DNA from: Watersipora subatra
Taxonomy: Eukaryota; Bryozoa; Gymnolaemata; Cheilostomatida; Watersiporidae
NCBI RefSeq assembly: GCF_963576615.1
Contig: NC_088717.1
Coordinates: 38,332,302-38,396,301 of the forward strand
DNA: 64,000 bases
Direction: 5' to 3'
Shown: positions 45,201 to 57,500 of the stretch, piece by piece
Position numbering within the stretch: position 1 is the stretch's first letter
How the letters are laid out: each line of letters begins with the position of its first letter
Notes under the pieces: generated by a model
The model's input: only the letters and a program-made list of their open reading frames with translations
Told to the model about the DNA's origin: nothing
Databases searched by the model: none
Position numbers and translations under genes: made by a program

Positions 45201-46128
45201 GCATACCATTGCGACAGACTTACTGGACTACAAGGGTTCAAAATACTTAGTAGTTGTAGACTTATACAGTCGTTACATTGAGATTATTCGCACTCAAAAC
45301 ACCACATCATATATCATAATCCAGAAACTCAAGTCCGTCTTTGCTCGCTGGGGAATCCCTATCAAACTAGTTAGTGACAATGGTCCTCCCTATAATAGTT
45401 ATGGATTTGCCAAGTTCATGACTGACCTTGGTATAGACCATGTGACTAGCAGCCCGTATTACCCCCAGTCTAATGGGGCTGCTGAGAGAGCCGTTCAAAC
45501 AGCCAAGAAGATTTTGTCACAAGATGATCCAGCAGCTGCCTTGATGACATATAGATGCTCAAAGACCGTTACTGGATACAGCCCTAACGAGGTAATGTTA
45601 GGTGCCGATGTTAGAACATCACTGCCCAGGCGTTTGACTAAACCTAACGTGGATACTGAAAGAATCCTGGGGAATAACTTACAGGCCAAGATGTCCGCCA
45701 AGAGGCATTACGATCAATCGGCTCTCAATCAACCTCTCAATCAGTTGACATCTGGTTCTCCTGTTCGAGTACGAACCAATGGAGAGTGGAGTGACCAGAT
45801 CTATGATGTAATGGGCACGGCCGGAACACCCAGGTCATACATAGTTCAGAACCAACAAACTGGGCGCAGGTTTAGGCGGAACAGGCGCCAACTTTTGCCG
45901 TCACAAACAGCTCAATCCAGCGACTCATCACCATCAGACCTCACTGCACAATGCTCACCGCAACCACCAACGCCTAGTCAGCTAGCCAATCCACCATTAC
46001 CCATAATTGACAACCCTAGCCTTACTGATAGCGGTCACAAACCTCAACCTGTTAATCATCAAGTCTTGCCTAGGCGTACCACCAGGTCCGGTCGTGCGGT
46101 TAATCCTCCTCGCCGGTACTCGCCATAG
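42208..46128 (+). CDS. gag-pol: Gypsy-2 Gag-Pol polyprotein
   Basis: One ORF of 1306 residues without frameshift. The Gag part begins MSKLEAPQGFDFSSPASFPEW, a type common in invertebrate Gypsy elements. Two zinc knuckles follow: C214-x2-C-x3-H-x4-C and C233-x2-C236-x4-H241-x4-C246. Protease DTG is at D301. Reverse transcriptase has YQDD at 571-574, with Gln in place of the more usual Leu/Val/Ile. RNase H starts near D720 (YADAS). Integrase has HHCC from H940 and the triad D1004, D1057, E1093 (D,D35E). The Ser/Pro/Gln-rich tail has no chromodomain. Gag and Pol made in one frame must be balanced by other means, such as processing or differential stability (inference). The ATG is the first in the long frame, 84 bases after the primer site. 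Confidence 0.95.
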   Translation: MSKLEAPQGFDFSSPASFPEWLKRFKLYRVATGLLDKDGGVQIATLLYTMGGDAEQLYETFTFADDNEKKDFDIVSKKLLDYFNPKRNVIHLRSIFHTRAQRADESIESFIRDLYKLSEHCEFAAERDNTIRDRLVVGLLDKELSAKLQLEENLDLSKTIYMSRHHELVKNEVAKQVEIDSISRSSASCGTSQKNSDRQAVTKSYANYQETINCNNCGLKHKRRQCPAFGKQCHHCQKPNHFAKKCRSRTRLTPAAAEIVDQNMPEGETYYLDAVTQIQDNSEPWFVSIPISNTNIKFKVDTGADVTILSKNTYDLLIDKPVLSKANIELKSVNSDVTVFGYFILNTKYNGHEYSLKCYVADCRSNLLSRNAVKHMAVISSVVGAVGCGTAFAVRPGAVLGKIKGKPVTINLKSNIKPTCINAPRRIPFPMLDKVDKELNRMLSQNIIKPVTQPTEWCSPIVPVQKKSGDVRLCVDLRAVNRAVVRENYPIPSFEELAAKFSNATVFSTLDARSGYHQIALDEESSLLTTFITHRGRFSFTRLPFGISSASELFQRTMEGILSGCEGVVVYQDDILIFGRDMQEHDRRLEVVLKRVAEHGLELNSDKCSYRQSKVKFLGHMFNASGIKPDPSKLTAIEAIGHPKDVHTLRRFLGMVNYMQRYIPNLSQLASPLNNLLKNDSVWTWGQPQEEAMKAIIERLKGSPGLRYYDKKLSVSLYADASADGLGAMICQEGRCVSFASRTTNETEKNYSNIERELLALVWACEKFDQYLRGLEKFDLVTDHSPLVPMINGKDLNTVPPRCQRLLMRLMRYNPVARYLPGPQMVVPDTLSRSPDLSDVPDVKLTEEIEEHLTSVRTNLPISDTRINSIIRATQKDSILVEALHYTLDGWPKYSKDVVPALHPLFHVRSNLSVAENMLLFENKIVIPESLREDILAAIHEGHWGLEKCKSRAAQAVWWPSINSDIQSHIAACEFCNKHKPANQKEPMILQSVPESKWHTIATDLLDYKGSKYLVVVDLYSRYIEIIRTQNTTSYIIIQKLKSVFARWGIPIKLVSDNGPPYNSYGFAKFMTDLGIDHVTSSPYYPQSNGAAERAVQTAKKILSQDDPAAALMTYRCSKTVTGYSPNEVMLGADVRTSLPRRLTKPNVDTERILGNNLQAKMSAKRHYDQSALNQPLNQLTSGSPVRVRTNGEWSDQIYDVMGTAGTPRSYIVQNQQTGRRFRRNRRQLLPSQTAQSSDSSPSDLTAQCSPQPPTPSQLANPPLPIIDNPSLTDSGHKPQPVNHQVLPRRTTRSGRAVNPPRRYSP

Positions 46129-46281
46129 TCGGTGACCGTCATGTGCTTACTGATGTGTAACATAATTTTTCTAAACTGATTAATATCGTTATCTGTTGTT
46201 TTTTTTTGTTGTTAACATAGATTTTTTGGAGTTTACATGCTCTTTTAACACAGGTTATGTTATTGTGTTGTAGTTGCTTTG

Positions 46282-46431
46282 ATGGGGAGGATGTTGGCTG
46301 TACATAACTAACTCATCTACTATTCTATTAACTCTATTATTATACTGAATGTCCTTGACCTTGTTCTTACATATTGTTGTAACCTTGACCTGATTAAATA
46401 AAAAAGGGGACTTCCTGTCTGAACATCAACA
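46282..46431 (+). repeat. Gypsy-2 polypurine tract and 3' LTR
   Basis: ATGGGGAGGA ends at 46291, just before the LTR 46292-46431. This is a well-formed plus-strand primer tract. One substitution relative to the 5' LTR was seen. Confidence 0.9.
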
Positions 46432-46436
46432 GTTCT

Positions 46437-48900
46437 TATTGATTTTATTTTTAATGTATTTTATTCTCAAGTTTTACTAAAGTTTACCGCAGAGACTGGT
46501 CTCTAATTAAACGTTCTTATCTTATTTTTCCTACATAAATTTTGGGGCTAAATCTGTTATGATTACCAATGGAACGACTGACATAATATCGCAGCCAAAC
46601 CGCATAGACGGAAGAGAACAACTCCCTTTCAGTGCATCTGATGCATCAGGTGCGGTGCGTATTGTGACAAGCTGTTGTTTTACTCGCTCCGCTCGACGGG
46701 AGACATCTCAGCAAAAACAACAGTTTGTCAAGACAGGCTACACCACAGCAATAATCAATAGCGGTCTCAGGCTAGTAGTAGCTCTCTGTTTAACGCGGTC
46801 TTTCTATTTCGAAGTAGCCTGAATTTATATAAAACGGCTTGAATTTACGATAGTAGATGTGCTTTCAAAGCAACGTTATGGAAATAATTACCGCCTCAGG
46901 CTAATAGAAGTTCTTTGTTTAGCGCAGTCCTATAATATTTTGAAGGGCATGCACATAAAAACCGGTTGGCAAGTTTGGGACCAAAGGTTACGCATGCAAA
47001 CTTTTACGTTTTGCTTTAGTGTTCAATGCAGCGCGTGAAAGTTTTGCTCTGCCAAAAAATTGTTTGTACGCTAATATCGACTAGTTCAGCAGTGCAGAAG
47101 AAGAGTTGAGGCCTGAAAATGTTGTGAAAGGTATTGGACAACTAGAAGATGTTCATTCCATCCAAAGTGACAATGAGAACGCTGCTATCCGAGCAAATGA
47201 TGGAAATATTTTTGTTTTAAAAACATAAATTTTTGTTTCTGCATGTAATATAAGTATGGTTAGTTTATGTTAGTTGTTCATGAATATATATTTGTGTCAT
47301 TCAATAGATTATTGTTGTATAACTTATAAATATGCAGATTTATAGAATGTGATTTAATAGCATCCTTGCATCTATCTTAACATGGCTTACAATGGATCGA
47401 TGCTCAGAACTCCAATTCTATTGCACATAAAGAGCTAGTTTTGGCTGCAAACTGTAGAAAACATATATATCAGTGAGTGCAATAAGCTTTTATTTAACAA
47501 CATTAAATATATATAAAATAAAAAAAAGTTTTCAAACTTAGAATGAAATAAAATTTGAAAATCCCAACATATTGCAAAGAAGAACACAGGCTATAATATC
47601 ATCGCAGGTCAATTGCAAGCAATACATATCAACTGGTATAACATTTCTGGAGAAACATTTCTAGGTTTTTCGATGCATATCTATTAAGAGATCTTTGACA
47701 AGTCAGAGGTAAGTTAGCAGATTTATTGCATTCAAAATGTTTAATATCGGTCCACCAGAAAAAGGGCACAATATAGGCGACATCCGCTTCGACCGTATTA
47801 GGGCAAAAATGATTTTTCATGAATTCTGACAAGCCATTTGAAAAATAGGCCGCCAGCCTCTATTTAAATGCCGCCTCCAATTGACCACCACCATGGAGGA
47901 GATGCCAGGAAAGGTTGAAAAATAGAGCGCCATGGTGTTCAGTTAGAGGTTTTACGGTACATTGTTTGTTTATATAATCAGCTGAAATTGTTTTACTCTG
48001 TATTGCTTCGTTTCTGTAAGTAATGTTTTTATTTCCTTATATTGTTAGCCCTAGTTAGTGACCTTGTCTAATGCCAACTCATGTTTTGTTTGATCTGCAG
48101 TAATTTAATTGTCAAATGTTGTATAGCCAAGTTATGATATAATGACACTAATTAAGTGTAGCTATGTATAATCGTACAAACTTTAACACTGAGTTTTAAC
48201 AAGCTTAACTACAGTTTCAACAAATAATATAACAGAACACTAGCCTGCAATCCTATTATATTAAGACTAGATTAAGGTTGCCTTGAAGATCCAAATAGCC
48301 CAAGAAAGTAGATTGTAGTTCCAGATGTTAACAATTCTTGCATAGCCCAACTCAATAGGCTCGTATGTCGAGATACGACTGTGTTCCCAATTTATGCAAA
48401 GGGAAAGGAGTTAAACCAAAGGTATGCAGTGGTACAAGAACAGCTATTATTCAACAGGAAACAGTCTAGGTAATAGTGTACTACTGTTCTACCATTCATG
48501 AGTATATGACCTTTTCAGTTTTATGCTACTAGCCACTTTGAGGCATGAAGATATGTGTACCATGATTAACTAAGCAAACAAAAAAATTTTTGTGCACATA
48601 CATATTGGAGAAAAAGATTAAAGCATGCATGTGCATGCTTTAACCTTTAAAGCATGCACCTCACAATGTAAACATGCATAAGTAGGTACCCATAACTGGT
48701 GATGCATATTGCTCAGCCTATCCATAGATACAAAGTACACAAGTAGTACCTCTGTGTCTTTGTGTCCCTTCACAAAGGCCATTTTGAAGAATGCTTCTAG
48801 TAGACCTGCAGATTTAAAGTTTCCAGCGGAGATGTCAAACAGCTAAATACTAACTGCCAAAAGATAGGACTAATTGTTAAAGAGTTTCAAATACTCATGT
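46437..48900. other. Repeat-rich spacer, no gene
   Basis: About 46475-46515 is an inverted match of 41840-41872 (GGTAAACTTTAGTA), so the Gypsy-2 target was itself an inverted repeat. About 46540-46745 is the second copy (minus orientation) of the repeat at 5505-5715. 47870-47965 carries the same family's terminal motif (CAGTTAGAGGTTTTACGG). 47990-48100 is an inverted match of 36220-36300. ORFs here (46559-46822, 47629-47832) lie in these repeats. Confidence 0.5.
46540..47965 (-). mobile_element. MITE-like dispersed repeat (copy 2, minus strand)
   Basis: Reading the minus strand from 47965 it starts CCGTAAAACCTCTAACTGAA with AATTGGAGGC-like subrepeats. It includes the block shared with 5505-5715 and ends AAAATTTATGTAGG. 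The middle (about 46900-47830) is not shared with copy 1, so one copy has a deletion or the other an insertion. Confidence 0.4.
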
Positions 48901-48907
48901 AAAGGCA

Positions 48908-48913
48908 TTTATT
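48908..48913 (-). terminator. Poly(A) signal of RAD50
   Basis: AATAAA on the minus strand, about 140 bases after the RAD50 stop codon; the only clear one close to the gene end. Confidence 0.6.
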
Positions 48914-49049
48914 TTTTGCATGACAACGGAAGCATAGGAGAAATGAAATGTACAAAATAAAAAAATTAAGGATAACATAACAGAGAAAAGTACGAGTAAG
49001 TCCAAGTAAGTTTTTCACCACGGTTGGTTGAGAGTGAGAGATGTGAAGG

Positions 49050-49098
49050 TCAGTAAACTATGTCATCAATACTTGACCTCTTCAGCTCAGATTGTCCA
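49050..49098 (-). CDS. RAD50: RAD50 last coding exon
   Basis: Acceptor TTTTTTGTAG|TGGACAATC. It adds [16 protein letters not shown] and TGA, which aligns with the human end (CSEIVKCSVSSL). This supports a complete, functional C-terminus. Confidence 0.85.
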
Positions 49099-52000
49099 CT
49101 ACAAAAAACATAAGAATACAATTGAGATAAAGGTCAAATAAACCCATTAAATCTGACAGTGAAATTAGCCACTTCTGTGGTTTACAACACTGTAAGGTAA
49201 GTATTTCAAAAACCCTTAGGCAAGAAATCCCAAAATGAAAACAGTGAGTTTTCATCTATAAGAAGACCCAATGGAGTTACCCAACCCAAGTATATGATGG
49301 CGAGATAACTTCTAAGCAACATGGAGAGATGAAAGTGAAAACGGCCAATACCTGACATTCTTTCCGATCTTATAGTATTCTTCAACACCTACTCTCCGTC
49401 CAAGTATCTCCACAAACTGCGTGTCATGAGTGATGATTATAAGCTGAAAGTTTTGTTGCCTTTTGCGAGCACTAATGATCCTACAAGCCAGATAATGGAT
49501 CAACTTCAAAGGAATATATAACAACCAAAGGATAATATAATTGACCTCTGACCCACTCTAGGCTCAAAGGATACAGATACATTCATGATACAGTCGAACC
49601 TCTTCTTATAATCACCTCAACATACAGTCAAACCTCTACTTACAATAACCTCTACGTACAGTCGAACCTCTACTTACAATTACCTCAACATACAGTCAAA
49701 CCTCTACTTACAGTCACCTCAACATACAGAGAACCTCTACTTATAATCACCTCAACATACAGTCAAACCTTTACTTACAATTACCTCAACATACAGTCAC
49801 ACATACTTATAATCAGTGCTGTTCATTTAATTCGATCATGCATAACCAAACATCAAGTTTAGTCAGACATTATATGTTTAGGTAAGGCAGCGTGTATTGC
49901 ATTTACCATATTTTATTTTAAAACTACCCTTGATATTACAGAAAATTAAGATTTTGATATGATTACACTAATTTTTTGTATTGCTCATGATATGATACGG
50001 ATTAGAAAATACATAGTCTATATTTTACAACGGCTACTCCATATGCTGCAAATTCCAATATTTTGTATGTCCTCTCTTTCTTGTCATTAGGTATAGCTTT
50101 CAGTCTCCTCGACATGCTCTCAATGAGTTTTTTTTACAAATTATAGTCAACTGTCATTTTAGTTACCAAAGCTGTCTCAATTGCTTGATTCAGAGCAACA
50201 GCATTGAGAGGCAGCTTTTTTGTTAAACTGCAGCAAGGTAATAGACTCATCAGAGAGTAATGCATTTGACCAATGTTGAATGGTGTAGTGCCTCTACCTC
50301 TGGACAAAAGCTAGTCTCAAAGTTTTTTTTAACTGGAGCAAGACGTGGTTTGGATGCAGATAATCTAGATTTTAGTCCAAAACCCTTACTTAATCGTCTG
50401 AAAAATGTACTTTCTGATACAGCAACTCTCGCAGGCAGCAATGCTGCTCTCATTTGTTTAATTCAACTTGTTGGTAAATTAATTGGCCTTCGTCTGAATA
50501 TATTCATCTTAATTTGTGGTTGCCTTTATTCGACCTGACCTTTTCTGGTCATTGTAGGAGCCTGTCTAACAAACCTAGTGATTGCTGTCGTGCACTGTAG
50601 CCTTTTTACATCCAAACTTGCATACCAATCCTCTTTCACTGTACTTATCTTGCCTTCAAACTAATATCCAGGTTCAAGTATTTGGTGCCAATGGCGGTTT
50701 GCTGCCCATTTTTCCCTGGTGCTACAACTAGGATTTGCCACTAAACTGATCCGAAAGTTAAATAAAACAACAGTTCTTGTGCTGTCGATAATGAACAGAC
50801 CTAAACTACCACTCACAAAACTACAAGAACTGCTGAGATTAACTGAGGCCAGAAGCTAGTACAATCCATTCATATGAAAATTCTCCAAATTTACTAAATG
50901 GTCTTAAACTTTTACAAATGACTGTACATATTATGGATTTATTGTTTTAATCGCTAAATACAAACCATGCATACAAAAAAATGAAAGTAACAAAAACAAT
51001 GCAACCACTCTGAGAAAAATCGTTTTTGCAAGTTTTGGTGAATGATTCATTTTTTGGAAAACCAATTATTACCTTATTTATTCATTATTAGTTTAATATC
51101 CTTGCGGTCTAGTGTGCTGTGAGAGAGCATCAATTTGCTTACAATCTCAAAATACAGTTAAACCTGTACTTACCCCTACATACAGTCTGTACCCTGGTAG
51201 TATAGTATGCCGTGACAAATCATCAAATGTGCCAATGAAGCACAGAAAATATGTGACAGATCGTATCATTTTCAATACCAATGAGGCATTTTTTGTAGTG
51301 CACAACGGGCTCCCAAAGTGAAACTTGTCCTTCTGGCTTAAACTTTTGTGAAGCCAAGACATTCCCACCATTTATGAAAATGTAACGTTTATAGCGTGCG
51401 GTTGCTATGCCAGTCTACAATACTGAATGTTGATTGGTGCAGGTGTTACAATGCCAGTCTACCATACTGAATGTTGATTGGTGCAGGTGTTACAGTGCCA
51501 GTCTACCATACTGAATGTTGATTGGTACAGTTGTTGCAGTGCCAGTCTACCATACTAAATGCTGATTGGTGCAGGTGTTACAGTGCCAGTCTACCATACT
51601 GAATGTTGATTGGTGCAGTTGTTACAGTGCCAGTCTACCATACTGAATGTTGATTGGTGCAGGTGTTACAGTGCCAGTCTACCATACTGAATGTTGATTG
51701 GTGCAGTTGTTACAGTGCCCAGTCTACCATACTGAATGTTGATTGGTGCAGGTGTTACAGTGCCAGTCTACCATACTGAATGTTGATTGGTGCAGTTGTT
51801 ACAGTGCCAGTCTACCATACTGAATGTTGATTGGTGCAGGTGTTACAGTGCCAGTCTACCATACTGAATGTTGATTGGTGCAGGTGTTACAGTGCCAGTC
51901 TACCATACTGAATGTTGATTGGTGCAGGTGTTACAGAGCCAGTCTAGCATACTGAGTGTCACAAGTTCACGTTGCATTGAAAGCAATCTACCAACTTCCA

Positions 52001-54553
52001 TCTCTTGCTTCGAGCAGATGGACAGACACCGCTTTCGTTGTAGTAAAGACTAGCGGAATTCTCAGTGTTGCATATTTAATAAAAACGGTTTTTGCCTAGA
52101 AAACTTATTTTAATCAACACATACATATATATATAGCAACATTGACAATTCTAACTTTTAAATGAAGGCATTTGTTTATTTCTGTGTGTCCAGCCAATAC
52201 ATAATTCAAATATTCGAATTCTTGAGGCATAGCTAAAACAGATTATTAAAAAACATTTTTTACTTATGCTACACATTCATTCAAGATTTAAAACAGCTTA
52301 TAAAAAGTGACAGGTAACGTAGTTGCCATTGGCTAAGTTTCTTTACCCAATAAATTTGAGTAACTTAAGCTAACATTTTAATCCTTACTATAATAAGAGC
52401 TGTGTCTGTCCAAAGCCATTTGAGAGCGCTTGAAAAGAATATTGCATCTCTCAGGAATCGGACCCATGCATTTGGATGCATGAATGTGAAGCCAAGTGCG
52501 CTACCACAAACCTTGCAGTCACCTTGTAACACTACGGAATAACTGTGCATATAATTATTACCCACCATGATCACTCACAGCGCACTGGACTGTTGAAGCA
52601 TACAAGCATGCACACTTTAATCAATCACTTTTACCTGAATATACCACAGACAGACATTCAATTTTATATCTACTATATAAACGGCAATCGTTGTGTATCT
52701 GTCTGTCCGCTTTATAGAGTACCGTACTTTTCGGACTATTAGCTGCTACTTTTATATAAGGGCGTGTCTATTCTGTGGTTTTTTTCACCGCTAGGGCGCA
52801 TTAACGGGAATCTCTGGTTAGTACACGCCTCTATTATAATACGTAACCCGCTATTCATCGTAGGGATGGACGATAAATACTGATATGCTAATAGTATGAG
52901 TTGTCTTCTCGATATATTGAGTCACCGATAACTCCCAAATATGACCAGCATAAATAAATTATGTGGCGGTCTTTTTTTTCGATTCGATCGTACGAAGCAA
53001 ACTTAATTAATATGAGTAAGTAGTAAAATTAATTTAGTAGTAAATATTAGTAGTGAATTAAATAAAATTTACTACTCTTTAAATAAATTAATGAGTAGTA
53101 AATTACATCTAATTAATATTTACTGCCAACGTGTACCGGGAAGGTCATGTGAACATTTGTTTCTTGCAACCACTAGAAAAACGCTGTTCTCCATCTACTT
53201 TATAAACGGCAATCGTTGTCTGTCTGTTTGATTGAGTGTCCGCCTTATAGAGCAGTCTTTCCTTTTATCGTCGTACGAATTTCGGTCGTACGAAGCGAAC
53301 TGAATTAATATGTGTAGTAACAGTAAATAAATTATAGAGCGGTCTTTCTTTTTTCATTCGGTCGAACGAAGCCAACCGAACTAATATGAATACTAAATAT
53401 CGTAATTTCGTAATATGGACTATTAGCCGCTACTTTTCTCTGACGATTTGAGCCAAGCGGCTTATATAAAGGTGTGGCGATTCTGTTGTTTTTTTTTCAC
53501 CGCTCGGGCGCATTAACCGAAATCCCCGGTTAGCACGCTTTTTGAACAGCAAATTTTCTGCCGTGTTAAAAAGCGCCTTCCTGAGTTCTGCGGCCTATAC
53601 AAAGGTGTCTATACAGCTATATAAATGTACTATTTATTAAATAAAATAAATTAACGAGTAGTTATTTACATGCAATTAATATTTATTGCCAAGGTGTACC
53701 GAGACGGTCACGTAAACGTTTGTTTCTTGGAGCCACTGGAAAAACGCATTTCTCACTTACTAAATTTCCACATCAAAAAGCTAAGTGTTTCTTATACGAT
53801 GTTGTATTGTATATGAATTGCCACATCTCCACTACTTAATAACGCTGGATTTGCCGCTGTTCGTGATAGTGGGTCATGTTCATTTCCTTCAGCAGCCGAG
53901 TTACTAATTTTTTTCCAGCTACGAGTAGGCCTACTGTAACTTACTATTACAGAACTTTCACGAGTACTCCGAGGGTTGCGATACGCTATTGTGAAAAGAA
54001 AGAGAGCTGCTGCTATCGACTTACTGTCACCCTGCATCAGCCATGACCAACTATACGTCGCCTGCTCAAAAGTAGGCACACGCCGAAAACTGTTTCTTCA
54101 TACACCCAACAGAAAAACCAAAATTGTTGTCTATTCGCAAGAGTTGCGTTGAACTAAGGGAGAGAGAGAGAGAGAGAAAGGGAGAGAGGGGGGGGGGAGA
54201 AAGGGAATGAGAGGGGGGAGAGGGAGAGAGAAGGGGTGAGAGAGGGAGAGAGCGAGGAGGAGAAGAGGGAGAGAAAGGGAGAGGGGGGCGAGAGGGAGAG
54301 AGAGAGGGGGGAGAGGGAGGGAGAGAAGGGGAGAGAAGGGGAGAGAGAGGGAGAGCGAGGAAGAGAGGGAGAGAAAGAGGGAGAGAAAGAGGGGGAGAGA
54401 GGGGAGAGAGAGAGGGGAGAGACAGAGAGAGGGGAAAGAGGGAGAGAGGGAGATGTAACTGCATATTTGGAGTTGTTTTACAGTATGAAAGCCAACTCTC
54501 AATAAACCTTATGCTGCCCGTGAATCTGTTACTGTAGGCGGGTAATGCAGCTA

Positions 54554-54594
<41 letters not shown>

Positions 54595-57500
54595 GCTGTT
54601 TCATTACAGCAAATGCTCTTGAGTTCGAGGTTACATATTGACTCATAGCATATTTCAGTATAATCAACCTAATTATTAGCTTCATGAAAACACCATGTCC
54701 GGTGTACTAGTTCTCAATAATACAAGACAGGCTTGCCCAGAATCTTCTAACGACACCAAAAGTTGAAAAAAGCTAATTCAGATAAGGTGAGCAATAACCA
54801 GGATCAAAGGTCAGATGTGAGTGAGATATTAGTCCAACATTTCCTTTTACTCGAATCAAAGACTATAAATTACAAAGTATGCAAGAAAAGAGGGAATAAA
54901 TTGACTTACTCTGAGAGAGCATGGGCCAGGCTTTCGATATTTTCTACATCCAAGTTAGTCGTTGGCTCATCCAATGCGAGAATTCCGCAGCTTAGACAAA
55001 AGGTCTCTGCAAGCGCAAGACGGATAATGAGAGACGCCAGCACCTGTAACAAAAAAGCACTGTGCAAAACAGATGATAAAACCAGTGCTTGCAGTATGCT
55101 ATCAGAATGAATCGTAAACACAATGATTGGCCCACTGGAGCAGTAGTAAGAGAAAACAGAGAGGTTGACCTTTTGACCAGCGCTACAGCGACCTCTCATG
55201 TCCATTTGAATACCATTTCTTATCATGACCACCCTGTAGTTGTAAGTCTTTCGTTTGGAGATATCTACCGCTTCCACATCGCCTTCAGCAGAACCTCCAG
55301 ATGCGTCATCAGAACAAATCTCTATATAGTCTATATCTGAAACAGTAAGTGACGACTCAAACATTTCTATATAGTATATATCTGAAACAGTAAGTGACGA
55401 CTCAACCATCTCTACATAGTCTATATCTGAAACAGTGAATGACGGCTCAAACATCTCTACATAGTCGATATCTGAAACAGTAAGTGACGACTCAAACATC
55501 TCTATATAGTATATATCTGAAACAGTAAGTGACGACTCAACCATCTCTACATAGTCTATATCTGAAACAGCGAGTGACGACTCAAACATCTCTACATAGT
55601 CTATATTTGAAACAGTGAATGACGACTCAAACATTTCTATATAGTCTATATCTGAAACAGTAAGTGACGACTCAAACATCTCTATATAGTCTATATCTGA
55701 AACAGTGAATGACGACTCAAACATCTCTATATAGTCTATATCTGAAACAGTAAATGACAACTCAAACATCTCTACATAGTCTATATCTGAAACAGTAAGT
55801 GCTGACTCAAACATCTCTATATAGTCTATATCTGAAACAGTGAATGACGACTCAAACATCTCTATATAGTCTATATCTGAAACAGTAAGTGACGACTCAA
55901 ACATCTCTATATAGTCTATATCTGAAACAGTGAATGACAACTCAAACATCTCTATATAGTCTATATCTGAAACAGTGAATGACGATTCAAACATCTCTAT
56001 ATAGTCTGTATCTGAAACAGTGAATGACGGCTCAAACATCTCTACATCGTCTATATCTGAAACAGTGAATGACGACTCAAACATCTCTATATAGTCTATA
56101 TCTAAAACAGTGAATGACGACTCAAACATCTCTATATAGTCTATATCTGAAACAGTAAGTGACGGCTCAAACATCTCTATATAGTCTATATCTGAAACAG
56201 TAAGTGACGACTCAAACAACTCTATATAGTATATATCTGAAACAGTAAGTGACGACTCAAACATCTCTATATAGTCTATATCTGAAACAGTAAGTGACGA
56301 CTCAAACATCTCTATATAGTATATATCTGAAACAGTAAGTGACGACTCAAACATCTCTATATAGTCTATATCTGAAACAGTAAGTGACGACTCAAACATC
56401 TCTATATAGTCTATATCTGAAACAGTAAGTGACGGCTCAAACATCTTTATATAGTCTATATCTGAAATAGTAAGTGACGACTCAAACATCTCTATATAGT
56501 CTATATCTGAAACAGTAAGTGCTGACTCAAACATCTCTATATAGTCTATATCTGAAACAGTGAATGACGGCTCAAACATCTCTACATAGTCTATATCTGA
56601 AACAGTAAGTGACGACTCAAACATCTCTATATAGTCTATATCTGAAACACTGAATGACGACTCAAACATCTCTATATAGTCTATATCTGAAACGGTGAAT
56701 GACGGCTCAAACATCTCTACATAGTCTATATCTGAAACAGTAAGTGACGACTCAAACATCTCTATATAGTCTATATCTGAAACAGTGAATGACGACTCAA
56801 ACATCTCTATATAGTCTATATCTGAAACAGTGAATGACGACTCAAACATCTCTATATAGTCTATATCTGAAACAGCAAGTGACGACTCAAACATCTCTTT
56901 ATAGTCTATAACTGAAACAGTGAATGACGACTCAAACAACTCTATATAGTCTATATCTGAAACAGTAAATGACGACTCAAACATCTCTATATAGTATATA
57001 TCTGAAACAGTAAGTGACGACTCAAACATCTCTATATAGTCTATATCTGAAACAGTGAATGACGACTCAAACAACTCTATATAGTCTATATCTGAAACAG
57101 TAAGTGACGACTCAAACATCTCTATATAGTCTATATCTGAAACGGTGAATGACGACTCAAACATCTCTATATAGTCTATATCTGAAACAGTGAATGACGA
57201 CTCAAACATCTCTATATAGTCTATATCTGAAACACTGAATGACAACTCAAACATCTCTATATAGTCTATATCTGAAACAGTGAATGACGGCTCAAACATC
57301 TCTATATAGTCTATATCTGAAACAGTAAGTGACGACTCAAACATCTCTATATAGTCTATATCTGAAATAGTAAGTGACGACTCAAACATCTCTATATAGT
57401 CTATATCTGAAACAGTAAGTGCTGACTCAAACATCTCTATATAGTCTATATCTGAAACAGTGAATGACGGCTCAAACATCTCTACATAGTCTATATCTGA

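Larger units (their letters stand above)
41968..46431 (+). mobile_element. Gypsy-2: compact complete Gypsy/Ty3 retrotransposon
   Basis: A 4464-bp element with 140-bp LTRs, a 5-bp target duplication GTTCT (41963-41967, 46432-46436), a primer site, one gag-pol ORF and a purine tract. The LTRs differ at one site seen (CTACCATTC versus CTACTATTC). There is no env. The intact ORF and near-identical LTRs point to recent activity. It lacks the GC-rich character of Gypsy-1 and is a distinct lineage. Confidence 0.95.

Noticed and set aside
54066-54505. ORFs of SLSLPLSLP and EREREGE composition
   Set aside because: They are three-frame translations of the purine tract and change composition predictably with frame.
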